From: BRH-c25 sp035627615
GTDB taxonomy: Bacteria; Bacillota; Clostridia; Lutisporales; Lutisporaceae
Direction: 5' to 3'
Length of the DNA stretch: 64,000 nucleotides
NCBI GenBank assembly: GCA_035627615.1
Contig: DASPLL010000072.1
Location: forward strand, 52,412-116,411
Below the pieces are notes generated by a model, which saw nothing but the letters and a program-made list of their open reading frames with translations, was not told the DNA's origin and did no database searches. Numbering within the stretch: the first letter of the stretch is position 1; each line of letters begins with the position of its first letter. The position numbers and the translations under genes were made by a program. This document shows positions 9,379-19,015 of the stretch, in pieces.

Positions 9379-9639
9379 ATGGAAGTATTGAAGGTATCAG
9401 CTAAATCAAACCCTAATTCCGTTGCAGGAGCTTTAGCAGGAGTTTTGAGGGAAAAGGGCTCCGCGGAAATACAAACAATTGGCGCCGGGGCATTAAACCA
9501 AGCTATTAAAGCAATTGCAATAGCCCGAGGATTTGTAGCACCAGGAGGAATTGATCTGATATGCATACCGGCCTTCACTGATATTATGATAGACAGTGAA
9601 GAGAGAACGGCAATAAAACTGATAATAGAACCAAGATAA
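9379..9639 (+). CDS. spoVS: Stage V sporulation protein S
   Basis: SpoVS is a small Alba-like protein that affects septation and spore coat/cortex development. The sequence is a typical 86-aa family member, beginning MEVLKVSAKSNPNSVAGA and containing IGAGALNQAIKAIAIARG. A very strong RBS (AAGGGGGG) precedes the ATG. A hairpin with T run lies just after the stop (about 9648-9672). Confidence 0.96.
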   Translation: MEVLKVSAKSNPNSVAGALAGVLREKGSAEIQTIGAGALNQAIKAIAIARGFVAPGGIDLICIPAFTDIMIDSEERTAIKLIIEPR

Positions 9640-9833
9640 TTATCAATACCTGCTTTTTTTATAGGCAGGTATTATTCATTTATTCAGGTATTCTTGTAAT
9701 ACTTAAAATTCTTTTTTTGCGTTATATATAAATAATGATATAATATTATTTATTAGTAAAATATATATCATATATATATTTTTGCTAATAAGTTACGGTA
9801 TATTATACAGATATGCTGTGCAGGAGGCTTAAT

Positions 9834-10691
9834 ATGCAGAAGGCAGATTTACATATACATACAACCGCTTCCGATGGTCTCTTAAGTCCTGATGAAGTAG
9901 TGCTGTGGGCAAAGGTGAAAAGACTGGCGGCAATAGGTATAACAGATCATGACACTATAAATGGCATCGACCAGGCTTTAGAGGCCTCAGCCAAATATGT
10001 AGTTGAAGTAATACCAGGAATAGAGCTCAGTACTTTATTTGAAGAAGAGGAAATACATATTCTTGGTTATTACATTGATTATAAAGCGCCCTGGCTGCTG
10101 GACATACTCAAAAAGATACAGAATTCCAGGTATGAAAGAGCTGAGAGGATCGTAAACAAGCTTAATAATCTGGGAGTCAACATTACATTGAAGCAGGTAA
10201 GGGATATAGCCGAGAAGGGTGCCATAGGGAGACCTCATATTGCCAGAGCAATGATAAGTAAAGGTTATATCAATAATATAAAGGATGCCTTTAATGGGTA
10301 TATTGGGAAAGACTGTCCCGCTTACGTGGAACGATATAAGCTCAGCTGCAGCGAAGCGATCGATCTTATTAAAAAGCTCGGAGGCATTTCTGTGCTTGCT
10401 CATCCCGGGCTTATAAGAAACAAGTCCAATATAGGCAGAATAATTGATCTTGGTCTGGACGGCATTGAGGTATATCATTCAAAGCACGATGATGAGACAG
10501 TAAGGAATTCTCTGGCTATTGCAGCTTCCAGAAGCTTATTGATAACAGGTGGTTCAGACTGCCACGGTATGAAGGTAAATAATGAGCCGATACTAGGGAA
10601 CTACTCGGTTGATTATAAATATGTTGAAAAGTTAAAAGAAAAAATAAACAGCAGAAAGTGGAGGGAAAGAGATGGAAATCAAAATTTCTAA
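9834..10691 (+). CDS. PHP-domain metal-dependent phosphoesterase
   Basis: PHP-domain hydrolase of 285 aa, similar to the YciV/RNase AM and 3',5'-nucleoside bisphosphate phosphatase group. Metal ligands appear in the expected order: LHIHTTASDG, GITDHDT, PGIELST, GRPHIARAM, LAHPG and GGSDCHG. The start at 9834 follows GCAGGAGG; an in-frame ATG 21 bases earlier has no RBS. The end overlaps the aminotransferase start by 20 bases, so the pair is coupled. The exact substrate is not clear from sequence. Confidence 0.85.
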   Translation: MQKADLHIHTTASDGLLSPDEVVLWAKVKRLAAIGITDHDTINGIDQALEASAKYVVEVIPGIELSTLFEEEEIHILGYYIDYKAPWLLDILKKIQNSRYERAERIVNKLNNLGVNITLKQVRDIAEKGAIGRPHIARAMISKGYINNIKDAFNGYIGKDCPAYVERYKLSCSEAIDLIKKLGGISVLAHPGLIRNKSNIGRIIDLGLDGIEVYHSKHDDETVRNSLAIAASRSLLITGGSDCHGMKVNNEPILGNYSVDYKYVEKLKEKINSRKWRERDGNQNF

Positions 10692-11874
10692 GAAAATCTC
10701 AAATATCGCTCCGTCTATGACACTTGCAGTAGACGCTAAGCTTAAGCAAATGGTTGCAGACGGAATAAAGGTTTATGGCTTTGGCGCAGGTGAGCCTGAC
10801 TTTGACACACCTGAATATATAAGAAACGCTGCAGTAGAAGCTATAAATAAGGGTTTTACAAGGTATACGGCAGCACCAGGGACCATTGATCTGAGAAAAG
10901 CCATTTGCGAAAAATTCAAGAGGGACAATGACCTGCATTATGAGCCTGGCCAAATAATAGTATCTAGCGGCGCCAAGCACTCATTATCCAATGCATTCGC
11001 AGCAATTCTCAATCCTGGTGATGAAGTTGTTGTGCCGGTTCCTTACTGGGTCAGCTATACTGAAATTATCAAGCTTAATGATGGGGTTCCTGTACTGGTT
11101 CCGACAAGAAAAGAAAACAACTTCAAAATGACCGGGGAAGAGCTTGAGAAAGCACTGACTCCAAGGACAAAGGCAATACTGATTAACTCCCCGAGCAATC
11201 CAACGGGAGCCGTATATACGGAAAAGGAACTCAGAGATATTGCTGAGGTTGCAGTAAAAAATAATCTGTTTGTCATATCGGATGAGATATACGAAAAGCT
11301 GGTATATGACGGAAACAAACATATAAGCATAGCTTCTTTCGGAAAAGAAATAAAGGAGCTTACCATAGTGATAAACGGTATGTCAAAGGCCTATGCAATG
11401 ACGGGCTGGAGGCTTGGATACGCAGCCGGAAATGAAAGCATAATAAAAGCAATGTCAAGTATTCAAAGCCACGCGGTATCACATCCCAGTTCCATAACGC
11501 AATATGCTTCAACTGCAGCTTTGAACGGGCCGCAGGATGATGTAGTAAAAATGGTAGCTGAATTCGAAAAGAGAAGCATCTATATGTTTAAGAGGATAAA
11601 TTCTATTGACGGTCTCAGCTGCATTAAGCCGGTAGGAGCCTTCTACGTTTTTGCTGATATAAGCAATTATCTTGGAAGAGAATTTTGTGGTACAAAACTC
11701 AATACCTCACTGGATTTCTCACAGACTATGCTTGAAAAGGGCCATGTAGCCGTAGTTCCTGGAGCTGCATTCGGGATTGACAATTACATCAGACTTTCTT
11801 ATGCAACTTCAATGGAAGTCATAGAAAAAGGTCTTGATACTTTTGAACGCTTTATTAAAGATAATCTAAAATAG
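10672..11874 (+). CDS. Class I pyridoxal-phosphate aminotransferase, aspartate type
   Basis: Fold-type I aminotransferase of 400 aa, close to the AspC/AspAT Ib group that transfers the amino group between aspartate and 2-oxoglutarate. Visible motifs: GAGEPDFDTP near the start, NSPSNPTGAVY, and the PLP lysine in NGMSKAYAMTGWRLGY. A conserved arginine for the substrate carboxylate lies near YIRLSYA. It overlaps the PHP gene and precedes purB by 14 bases, which suggests one transcript supplying aspartate for purine synthesis. Confidence 0.9.
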   Translation: MEIKISKKISNIAPSMTLAVDAKLKQMVADGIKVYGFGAGEPDFDTPEYIRNAAVEAINKGFTRYTAAPGTIDLRKAICEKFKRDNDLHYEPGQIIVSSGAKHSLSNAFAAILNPGDEVVVPVPYWVSYTEIIKLNDGVPVLVPTRKENNFKMTGEELEKALTPRTKAILINSPSNPTGAVYTEKELRDIAEVAVKNNLFVISDEIYEKLVYDGNKHISIASFGKEIKELTIVINGMSKAYAMTGWRLGYAAGNESIIKAMSSIQSHAVSHPSSITQYASTAALNGPQDDVVKMVAEFEKRSIYMFKRINSIDGLSCIKPVGAFYVFADISNYLGREFCGTKLNTSLDFSQTMLEKGHVAVVPGAAFGIDNYIRLSYATSMEVIEKGLDTFERFIKDNLK

Positions 11875-11888
11875 GAAGGTATAGCACA

Positions 11889-13322
11889 GTGAACAGGAAG
11901 GAATATCAAAATCCTTTAATAAGCAGATACGCAAGTAATGAAATGTCCTATATATTTTCAGAGGACTATAAGTTCTCAACCTGGAGGAAGCTTTGGGTGG
12001 CCTTAGCGGAAAGCGAGATGGAGCTCGGCTTGAATATCACCCGGGAACAGGTGGATGAATTAAAGGAACACATACATGACATCAACTATGAGGACGCAGA
12101 AAAAAGGGAGAAGGAGACAAGGCATGACGTGATGTCCCATGTTTATGCCTATGGTCTCCAATGTCCCAAAGCCAAACCGATAATACACCTTGGAGCGACC
12201 AGTGCATTTGTAGGGGATAACACTGATGTGGTACAGATGTCGGAGGGCTTGAAGCTCGTAAAGACTAAACTCCTTAATGTAATCAGCAATCTCGCTGCTT
12301 TTGCAGATAAATACAAGAAGCTGCCTGCTTTGGGTTTTACACATTTTCAACCGGCACAGCTGACCACTGTCGGTAAGCGGAGCTGCTTGTGGCTGCAGGA
12401 TTTTCTTATGGATATTGAAGAGCTGGACTTTCAGATAAGCAGACTCAAGCTTAGGGGAGTAAAAGGCACTACAGGTACTCAAGCCAGCTTTATGGCACTT
12501 TTCAATGGCGACCATGCCAGGATAAAAGAGCTGGACAGGAGAGTCACCGAAAAGATGGGTTTTAGAGAGAGCTTTGCAGTCACAGGACAGACATATTCCA
12601 GAAAGCTGGATAGTCAGGTTCTGAATGTACTCACCCAGATAGCAGAGTCAGCCCATAAATTCAGCAATGACATACGCCTTCTCCAAAGTCTTAAGGAAGT
12701 GGAAGAACCTTTTGAAAAGAATCAGATAGGCTCCTCCGCAATGGCATACAAGAGGAATCCTATGAGATGCGAAAGAATCGCAGCTTTATCCAGGTTTGTG
12801 ATAACTAATTCTCTTAATCCTGCTATTACAGCAGCAGCCCAGTGGTTTGAAAGAACTCTTGATGATTCAGCCAATAAAAGGCTTGCTGTTCCACAGGCTT
12901 TTCTTGCGGTGGACAGCATATTGAATATCATCATAAATGTTACGAATGGTCTTGTAGTATATGAAAGGATGATAAAACGCCATATTGATGATGAACTTCC
13001 TTTCATGGCTACTGAGAATATTTTGATGGAGTCTGTGAAAAATGGCGGAGACAGGCAGGAGCTCCACGAAAAGATAAGGCAGTATTCGATTGAAGCCGGC
13101 AGAAGAGTGAAGGAAGAAGGCCTGGATAATAATCTTATCAGCCTTATTGAGAGGGATGGGAGTTTTAAGCTGGGTAAAGACAGAATCGAGGAGCTTCTGG
13201 ATGCGCAGAACTTCATAGGAAGAGCCCCGGAGCAAGTTGAAGAATTCCTTGGGGAGCATGTCTATCCGCTTCTTAAGGAAAATAATGATAAATTGAATGT
13301 AAAAGTTGATCTTAAGGTATAA
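11889..13322 (+). CDS. purB: Adenylosuccinate lyase
   Basis: Cleaves SAICAR and adenylosuccinate in purine synthesis. The fumarase/lyase signature is GSSAMAYKRNPMRCERI, and the catalytic histidine regions are HDVMSHVYAYG and GATSAFVGDNTD. The length of 477 aa and the QTYSRKLDSQVLNVL segment match the long PurB type. The GTG start is set by AGGAAGG. A strong terminator follows. Confidence 0.94.
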   Translation: MNRKEYQNPLISRYASNEMSYIFSEDYKFSTWRKLWVALAESEMELGLNITREQVDELKEHIHDINYEDAEKREKETRHDVMSHVYAYGLQCPKAKPIIHLGATSAFVGDNTDVVQMSEGLKLVKTKLLNVISNLAAFADKYKKLPALGFTHFQPAQLTTVGKRSCLWLQDFLMDIEELDFQISRLKLRGVKGTTGTQASFMALFNGDHARIKELDRRVTEKMGFRESFAVTGQTYSRKLDSQVLNVLTQIAESAHKFSNDIRLLQSLKEVEEPFEKNQIGSSAMAYKRNPMRCERIAALSRFVITNSLNPAITAAAQWFERTLDDSANKRLAVPQAFLAVDSILNIIINVTNGLVVYERMIKRHIDDELPFMATENILMESVKNGGDRQELHEKIRQYSIEAGRRVKEEGLDNNLISLIERDGSFKLGKDRIEELLDAQNFIGRAPEQVEEFLGEHVYPLLKENNDKLNVKVDLKV

Positions 13323-13370
13323 AAAAGGCTTCCATTGAAGCACTTTAACAACCAAGGAAGCCTTTTTTGA
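13321..13370 (+). terminator. Terminator after purB
   Basis: AAAAAAGGCTTCC pairs with GGAAGCCTTTTTT over a 22-base loop. Confidence 0.85.
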
Positions 13371-13381
13371 AACTCGTTTAC

Positions 13382-13416
13382 GGGGCATGTAAAATTATGG
13401 TGGAATAGATGCCCCT
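13382..13416 (+). promoter_or_regulatory. Hairpin before asnS
   Basis: GGGGCAT and ATGCCCC form a stem in the 98-base gap before asnS. I looked for T-box landmarks and did not find the conserved T-box sequence, so the role is open. Confidence 0.3.
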
Positions 13417-13468
13417 ACTCGTTATAAAAAGGTTAAGCATATAAAGAATTGCACGAGGAGGAATACAT

Positions 13469-14860
13469 ATGAGCAGCATAATGATAAAACAGCTGTATAG
13501 AAACGCTGGAGAGTATCTGAATAAAAATATAAAGATATCCGGGTGGGTGAAGACTGAGAGAACCTCCAAGAATTTTGGTTTTATAGAGCTGAATGACGGA
13601 AGCTTTTTCAAGAATCTTCAGGTGGTATTCGAAGAGAGCCTTGAAAACTTCGATGATATAGCTAAGCTTTCGGTAGGCTCTGCAATAAGCGTGGAAGGCC
13701 TACTGGTGGAATCGCCCGGGGTAAAGCAGCCTTTTGAATTAAAGGCAGCGAAGATTGAAATTGAGGGACTATCCACACCGGAATATCCGCTGCAGAAAAA
13801 AAGCCATTCCTTTGAGTTCCTGAGGACAATAGCACACCTGAGACCAAGGACAAATACTTTTTCTGCAGTGTTCAGAGTGAGGTCACTGGTCGCATATGCC
13901 ATACACAGATTCTTCCAGGAGCAGGGCTTTGTGTATGTGCATGCTCCAATTATCACAGGAAGCGACGCTGAAGGAGCCGGAGAGATGTTCAGGATTACTA
14001 CCCTGGATATGGAAAACCCGCCAAGGACCGAAGATGGATCTGTTGATTTTTCAAAGGATTTCTTCGGCAAAGCTACAAACCTTACGGTAAGCGGACAGCT
14101 TAATGTGGAGTCCTTCTGCATGGCCTTCAGAAATGTATACACCTTCGGGCCTACCTTCAGGGCAGAAAACTCCAATACCGCAAGACATGCCGCGGAGTTC
14201 TGGATGATAGAGCCGGAGATCGCCTTTGCAGAGCTCTCGGATAATATGGAGCTTGCGGAGAGTATGGTGAAATATATTATTAATTTTATATTGGAGAATG
14301 CTCCGGAGGAAATGGAGTTCTTTAACAGATTTATTGACAATACCTTGCTTGAGAGATTGAATAACATAGTTAACTCAGACTTTGGAGTTGTTACCTATAC
14401 AGAGGCAGTAGATATACTGATGAAATCCGGAGTGAAGTTCGAATACCCTGTAAAATGGGGGACAGACCTGCAGACGGAGCACGAAAGGTATCTGACAGAA
14501 CAGGTGTTCAAGAAACCTGTATTCGTAACAGACTATCCCAAAGAAATAAAAGCCTTTTATATGAGGATCAATGATGACAATAAGACAGTGGCAGCAATGG
14601 ATCTGCTGGTTCCCGGCGTAGGAGAGATCATTGGCGGAAGCCAGAGAGAAGAAAGACTTGATGTGCTTGAAAAGAAAATGGATGAAATGGGACTTGATAA
14701 GGAGAGCTACTGGTGGTATCTTGATCTGAGAAAGTACGGCGGTGTCAAGCATTCCGGCTACGGACTCGGTTTTGAGAGAATCATAATGTATATAACAGGA
14801 ATCAGCAATATAAGAGACGTGATGCCATTCCCAAGAACGGTTAAATCCGCTGACTTTTAA
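13469..14860 (+). CDS. asnS: Asparaginyl-tRNA synthetase
   Basis: Class II aminoacyl-tRNA synthetase that charges tRNA-Asn. An N-terminal OB-fold anticodon-binding domain (about residues 15-115) precedes the catalytic core, with motif 2 FRAENSNTARHAAEFWMIEPE and motif 3 GYGLGFERIIMYITG. The asparagine-specific features HAPIITGSDAEGAGEMF and the 463-aa length favour AsnS over AspS. Start by GAGGAGG. A terminator follows. Confidence 0.95.
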   Translation: MSSIMIKQLYRNAGEYLNKNIKISGWVKTERTSKNFGFIELNDGSFFKNLQVVFEESLENFDDIAKLSVGSAISVEGLLVESPGVKQPFELKAAKIEIEGLSTPEYPLQKKSHSFEFLRTIAHLRPRTNTFSAVFRVRSLVAYAIHRFFQEQGFVYVHAPIITGSDAEGAGEMFRITTLDMENPPRTEDGSVDFSKDFFGKATNLTVSGQLNVESFCMAFRNVYTFGPTFRAENSNTARHAAEFWMIEPEIAFAELSDNMELAESMVKYIINFILENAPEEMEFFNRFIDNTLLERLNNIVNSDFGVVTYTEAVDILMKSGVKFEYPVKWGTDLQTEHERYLTEQVFKKPVFVTDYPKEIKAFYMRINDDNKTVAAMDLLVPGVGEIIGGSQREERLDVLEKKMDEMGLDKESYWWYLDLRKYGGVKHSGYGLGFERIIMYITGISNIRDVMPFPRTVKSADF

Positions 14861-14867
14861 AGATTTC

Positions 14868-14897
14868 AAAAACTGTTGAATTTTCAACAGTTTTTTT
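14868..14897 (+). terminator. Terminator after asnS
   Basis: AAAAACTGTTGAA and TTCAACAGTTTTT form a 13-base stem with a TT loop and a T tail. Confidence 0.9.
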
Positions 14898-15004
14898 ATT
14901 AATAAAAATCCTTTAAATGCAATTCATGTAAATATTAAATAGTAAACATAACCTGACGTTAATAACAAATAATATTTATAATGAAGGCACGAAGGAGGAA
15001 TTTT

Positions 15005-15796
15005 ATGCATTTCAGATTGATAATTGCTGCAATACTGGCATTTTCAATATTATCTTCTGGAGTATATGCAGATCCTGATACAAACTTAATAAAGGAGATT
15101 ATGGAATGCCCGGAAGAGGAAGTGATTTCAGTATCGAGAAGCTACGAATATATTGAGGTATTAAAATCAATGGGGTACTATAAGAATGACTATAAGGATG
15201 ATTATATTAATTTAAGGAATGCCGTACTGAGGTTCCAGAGTGATTGCAACCTTCCTGCAGACGGCATCCAGGGTCCGATATTCAAGAGTGCCATGTTAAA
15301 AAGACTGATGATGGGATCCATGTTCAGGTCTCCTGACATTATAGCAAGAGCGCCCTCCAAAGGTCACTGGATCACAATTAACCGCACAAATAGAATTCTT
15401 ACATTATATAGGGGGAAAACCGTTATAAGAAAATATCCCATTGCAATTGGAAGAGAGTCTCACAGGACACCTCAGGGAAAATTCCATGTGTACTTAAAGC
15501 GGAAAAACCCTATGTGGTCCGGGGGACGCAACGCAAAGCCTGTGGCAGGAGGTTCCCCTAAAAACCCCCTTGGTAATAGATGGATAGGCCTTTCTCCAGG
15601 AAAGGGAAACATTTACGGCATCCATGGAAACAACAGCCCTTATTCCATCGGGCACAGGGTTTCAAAGGGATGTATCCGGATGATCAATTCCGACGTTTTG
15701 AGTTTATATAGTATAATCCAAATTGGTGCTCCGGTCTGGATAGGTGATGATAATACATTGAGAAAATGGGGAGTGACCCAGAAGAGCTTTCATTAA
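15005..15796 (+). CDS. Exported L,D-transpeptidase (YkuD domain)
   Basis: Secreted cell-wall or spore-wall enzyme of 263 aa that forms L,D cross-links. A signal peptide covers about residues 1-22. A peptidoglycan-binding-like segment follows (YIEVLKSMGYYKNDY to LPADGIQGP). The YkuD domain carries the catalytic pattern IHGNNSPYSIGH and SKGCIRMINSD, with Cys in SKGC. I use ATG 15005 because AAGGAGG directly precedes it; an upstream ATG at 14981 lacks this. It is a single-gene unit. Confidence 0.9.
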   Translation: MHFRLIIAAILAFSILSSGVYADPDTNLIKEIMECPEEEVISVSRSYEYIEVLKSMGYYKNDYKDDYINLRNAVLRFQSDCNLPADGIQGPIFKSAMLKRLMMGSMFRSPDIIARAPSKGHWITINRTNRILTLYRGKTVIRKYPIAIGRESHRTPQGKFHVYLKRKNPMWSGGRNAKPVAGGSPKNPLGNRWIGLSPGKGNIYGIHGNNSPYSIGHRVSKGCIRMINSDVLSLYSIIQIGAPVWIGDDNTLRKWGVTQKSFH

Positions 15797-15832
15797 TATA
15801 CAGTTAAGAGCTATACAATTTACTCAATTAAA

Positions 15833-15857
15833 AAGGAATACTATAATAGTATTCCTT
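15833..15857 (+). terminator. Hairpin after the L,D-transpeptidase gene
   Basis: A perfect 11-base stem (AAGGAATACTA with TAGTATTCCTT) and 3-base loop; only a weak T tract. Confidence 0.6.
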
Positions 15858-15917
15858 CAATGTTTTATATGTAATTTCAAGTTGTTCGGTTTTTGTGCGA
15901 TTTAAAATTTTAAGATT

Positions 15918-15993
15918 TGGCAGGGGCAGTAGGACTTGAACCCACAACCAACGGTTTTGGAGACCGCTACTCTACCAGTTGAGCTATACCCCT
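15918..15993 (-). tRNA. tRNA-Trp (anticodon CCA)
   Basis: Read on the minus strand the gene starts AGGGGTATAGCTCAACTGG and folds into a full cloverleaf. The acceptor stem pairs AGGGGTA with TGCCCCT, the D arm and T arm (GGTTCAAGTCC) are standard, and the anticodon loop is CTCCAAA, giving anticodon CCA. The discriminator base is G and the 3' CCA is encoded. Confidence 0.97.
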
Positions 15994-16093
15994 GCGATAC
16001 TTTTATATTATATATAAAAAAATGAGTCAAGTCAATAGCTTATTATAACCTTTATTAGCATTTCAATGTTAATATTACAGTAATAATTATCTT

Positions 16094-16131
16094 AAGGTAT
16101 ATACATAATAGATATGTATATACCTTTTTTT
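16094..16131 (+). terminator. Terminator-like hairpin before gerA
   Basis: A 14-base stem, AAGGTATATACATA with TATGTATATACCTT, is followed by seven T. It lies 27 bases before the gerA start, so it could protect the operon from readthrough or act as an attenuator. The rest of the 15797-16157 gap holds only the tRNA and the hairpin described above. Confidence 0.75.
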
Positions 16132-16157
16132 ACGATTATTCACTTAAGAGGTGCACC

Positions 16158-17618
16158 ATGGAAATATCCAATATACTTCAGGATAATATTGCTGCTTTAA
16201 AAAAAACATTTATAGCCGACGAGTCTTTGCTTTTCAGAGAGTTTTCCATTGGAGGGGCAAAAAATGTAGAATGCGTTGCTGTCTATGTGGATGGATTGGT
16301 TAATGTAACAAGGATAAATGATGAAATAATCAGCCCTTTACTGGACATGAAAGCCTCAGAAACAAATACAGATATTTATCTGCCTTCAGTTTTGAAGAAT
16401 AAAATAACCTCCGCACAACTGGAGACTACAGGCAATTATAATGAATTGACAAACTTTTTACTTAACGGATATACTTCAATTCTTATGGATGGTTATAAAC
16501 AGGCAATTGTAATAAATACTTCAGGTATGGAAAGGAGAAAAATAAGTGAGCCGGATACAGAAAAGGTGGTCAGAGGCCCGAGAGAAGGTTTCAATGAGTC
16601 TTTATTCACCAATATCTCATTATTGAGGTCCCGGATAAAAAGTGAAAGCCTGAAATTGCATTTCAGGGAGGTCGGAAGGCTGACAAAGACAAAGGTGTGC
16701 CTATGTTATCTTGAAAACGTAGCCTCCCTTGACACAGTTAAAGAAGTGGAAAGAAGACTGGATCATATAGATATTGATGGGATACTTGACTCCGGCTATA
16801 TCCAGGAATTGATTTCAGATGAACGTTATTCTCCTTTCAGGACCATAGGTCATACAGAAAAGCCGGACGTGGTTGCAGGCAAGCTTCTGGAAGGAAGATT
16901 GGCAATTTTCTGTGATGGCAGTCCCTTTGTGCTGACCTTGCCGTATATTTTCATTGAATACTTTCACGTCAGTGAAGATTATTACAGCAATTACTATTAT
17001 GTCACATTCAACAGGCTGTTGAGCTTTACAAGTTTTTTCATTACTACAAGTATACCGGCAATATATACTGCTCTGATAACCTTTCACCAGGAAATGCTCC
17101 CAACGCCTCTTATACTAAGCATTTCAGCTGCCAGGCAAGGTATACCGCTGCCTACTATTGCAGAGATGATACTGATACTCTTTGTATTTGAAGTTTTGAG
17201 GGAAGCATCCTTGAGGATCCCGACTGTTGTGGGACAGACAATAAGCATAGTCGGTGCCTTGATCATAGGCCAGGCTGCCGTTGAAGCAAAACTGATAAGT
17301 GCTCCGATAATCATTGTTGCAGCGGCCTCCGGATTGACAAGCTTTCTTGTTCCTAAAATGGAACAGGGAGTAATAATAGTCAGGCTGGTTTTTCTTCTTT
17401 CCTCAGCCTTTTTGGGTCTATATGGATATATTTTCAGCGTAATAGCTATGTATATTCATCTTGCATCAATGAAGTCCTTTGGCATACCATACATGCTGTT
17501 TATCAGCTCGTTGTCCGTTGAGGACCAAAAGGATGTTCTTATCAGAGCTCCATGGTGGCTTATAAAAAAACGCCCCAAATTAATCGCAGAGAAAAATATA
17601 AGAAGACAAAAAAGCTGA
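16158..17618 (+). CDS. gerA: Spore germination receptor subunit A (GerA family)
   Basis: Large membrane subunit of a nutrient germinant receptor in the inner spore membrane. It has the usual order: an N-terminal cytosolic domain (about 1-240), then transmembrane helices from about residue 245, and the conserved TSIPAIYTALITFHQEMLP and RIPTVVGQTISIVGALIIG stretches. Length 486 aa is typical. The end overlaps nothing but gerC follows by 20 bases. Start by AAGAGGTGC. The germinant cannot be told. Confidence 0.93.
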   Translation: MEISNILQDNIAALKKTFIADESLLFREFSIGGAKNVECVAVYVDGLVNVTRINDEIISPLLDMKASETNTDIYLPSVLKNKITSAQLETTGNYNELTNFLLNGYTSILMDGYKQAIVINTSGMERRKISEPDTEKVVRGPREGFNESLFTNISLLRSRIKSESLKLHFREVGRLTKTKVCLCYLENVASLDTVKEVERRLDHIDIDGILDSGYIQELISDERYSPFRTIGHTEKPDVVAGKLLEGRLAIFCDGSPFVLTLPYIFIEYFHVSEDYYSNYYYVTFNRLLSFTSFFITTSIPAIYTALITFHQEMLPTPLILSISAARQGIPLPTIAEMILILFVFEVLREASLRIPTVVGQTISIVGALIIGQAAVEAKLISAPIIIVAAASGLTSFLVPKMEQGVIIVRLVFLLSSAFLGLYGYIFSVIAMYIHLASMKSFGIPYMLFISSLSVEDQKDVLIRAPWWLIKKRPKLIAEKNIRRQKS

Positions 17619-17638
17619 TACTTGAATGGATGATTAAT

Positions 17639-18793
17639 ATGAAAAAAATAAATACTCTATTTCTGATCGGTATTCTACTGTCAAGTACCTGGCTTTTGTC
17701 CGGCTGCTGGAACTACAAGGAGGTTGAGCAGCTTTCCATAGTTTCAGGGGCGACAATAGACATGGTTGAAAAGGATAAGGTTCTTGTTACTGTAGAAATA
17801 ATAAGCGTGAAGCAGGATCCAAAGCAGTCAGCCTTAGAACCTGTGTATATTCAAGCAATCGGAGATACTTTTTTTGACGCTGTGAGACAGATGGTGGCGG
17901 TGCAGGGCAAAAGGCTCTACTGGAGCCATGCAAAAGTCATAGTACTCGGTGAAGAAGTCGCAAAGCGTGGGGTCAGCCATGTTCTGGACTTTTTGAATAG
18001 GGATGCGGAAATAAGAGAGGACATGTGGGTGCTTTTATCCCGGGAAAATACTGCAAGCGCTATATTTTATGCAAAGCCCGAGACAGAAAGCATACAAGCC
18101 TATGAACTGGATTATACGTTACGTGCCCAAAAAGCAATATCCAGATATCCGGCAGTGGAGCTGTACCGATTTCTGGATATGATATCCAGTAAAAATACAA
18201 CTGCAATACTACCAACACTCAAACTTATTTATGAAAGAGGAAAAACCACAACTTATGTTACGGGTTCCGCAATTATCAAGAGCGATAAGCTGATTGGCTA
18301 CCTGAATGAACAGGAATCAAAAAGCCTGCTTTGGATCCGTGAGGAGTTGAAAGGAGGCTTGTTTGTAGTCAGGAATGCAGGCAAAGTTGGTATAGATGTT
18401 ACCCTGGAAATAAATAAAAGTAAAACAGAAATAAAGCCCTTTGTGGAAGACAACAAGCTGATAATGAAGGTTTATGTGGATGTGGATGTAAATATCGCAG
18501 AAATAATGGGCCGCGAGGACTTCATCAGTGAAGATGGCAGAAACTCGCTTAAAAAGGAAGCAGAAAAGCAAATAAAAAAAAGTTTGGATAACCTTATAGA
18601 AAAATCACAAAAAGAGCTTAAGGCCGACTTGTTTGGCTTTGGAGAAACAATTGAACGCAGTATTCCCGGTATACCAGAGAACATAATAGAGGATTGGGAT
18701 GAATTCTTTATTGATCTGGAAACTCTTGTTGATGTAAATGTCACCATCACGGGGAGTGGAACCAGCAAGACCCCAGTAAAGGTAGGAAAATAA
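17639..18793 (+). CDS. gerC: Spore germination receptor lipoprotein subunit C (GerC family)
   Basis: Lipoprotein subunit of the receptor. The N-terminus has a signal with lipobox LLSGC (Cys about residue 25), followed by the family opening WNYKEVEQLSIVSGATID. The C-terminal domain ends around LETLVDVNVTITGSG. I place the start at ATG 17639, giving 384 aa and a proper signal peptide; the open frame extends back into gerA but would disrupt the signal. The RBS is weak (TGGATGAT), so coupling to gerA is likely. Confidence 0.92.
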   Translation: MKKINTLFLIGILLSSTWLLSGCWNYKEVEQLSIVSGATIDMVEKDKVLVTVEIISVKQDPKQSALEPVYIQAIGDTFFDAVRQMVAVQGKRLYWSHAKVIVLGEEVAKRGVSHVLDFLNRDAEIREDMWVLLSRENTASAIFYAKPETESIQAYELDYTLRAQKAISRYPAVELYRFLDMISSKNTTAILPTLKLIYERGKTTTYVTGSAIIKSDKLIGYLNEQESKSLLWIREELKGGLFVVRNAGKVGIDVTLEINKSKTEIKPFVEDNKLIMKVYVDVDVNIAEIMGREDFISEDGRNSLKKEAEKQIKKSLDNLIEKSQKELKADLFGFGETIERSIPGIPENIIEDWDEFFIDLETLVDVNVTITGSGTSKTPVKVGK

Positions 18794-18795
18794 AA

Positions 18796-19005
18796 ATGTG
18801 GATGATCATGATATTTTCATATACCCTTGTATCAATAATCGATATCAGATCCTTTACAAAACCAGGTAATAAGAGTCCCCTTGTACTATATATAATCTTA
18901 ATGGTGATTTCCTGCGCAATAGGTATAGCAAATGGCTACATAGAAGATATGCCCAGCCCTGCGATCCCAATCAAGGCTATAGTAGAAGCGATTAAAGGCA
19001 ATTAA
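18796..19005 (+). CDS. Small two-helix membrane protein in the ger operon
   Basis: A 69-aa protein with two hydrophobic segments (about 2-17 and 27-48) sits three bases after gerC and ten bases before gerB. I do not recognise a named family. Small membrane proteins of this size occur in some ger operons, where they may influence receptor assembly, but nothing in the sequence proves that here. Confidence 0.7.
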   Translation: MWMIMIFSYTLVSIIDIRSFTKPGNKSPLVLYIILMVISCAIGIANGYIEDMPSPAIPIKAIVEAIKGN

Positions 19006-19015
19006 TGGAGGAAAT

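Noticed and set aside
13371..13468. T-box riboswitch before asnS
   Set aside because: The gap is short and the conserved T-box sequence and specifier-loop layout are absent; only one small stem is present.
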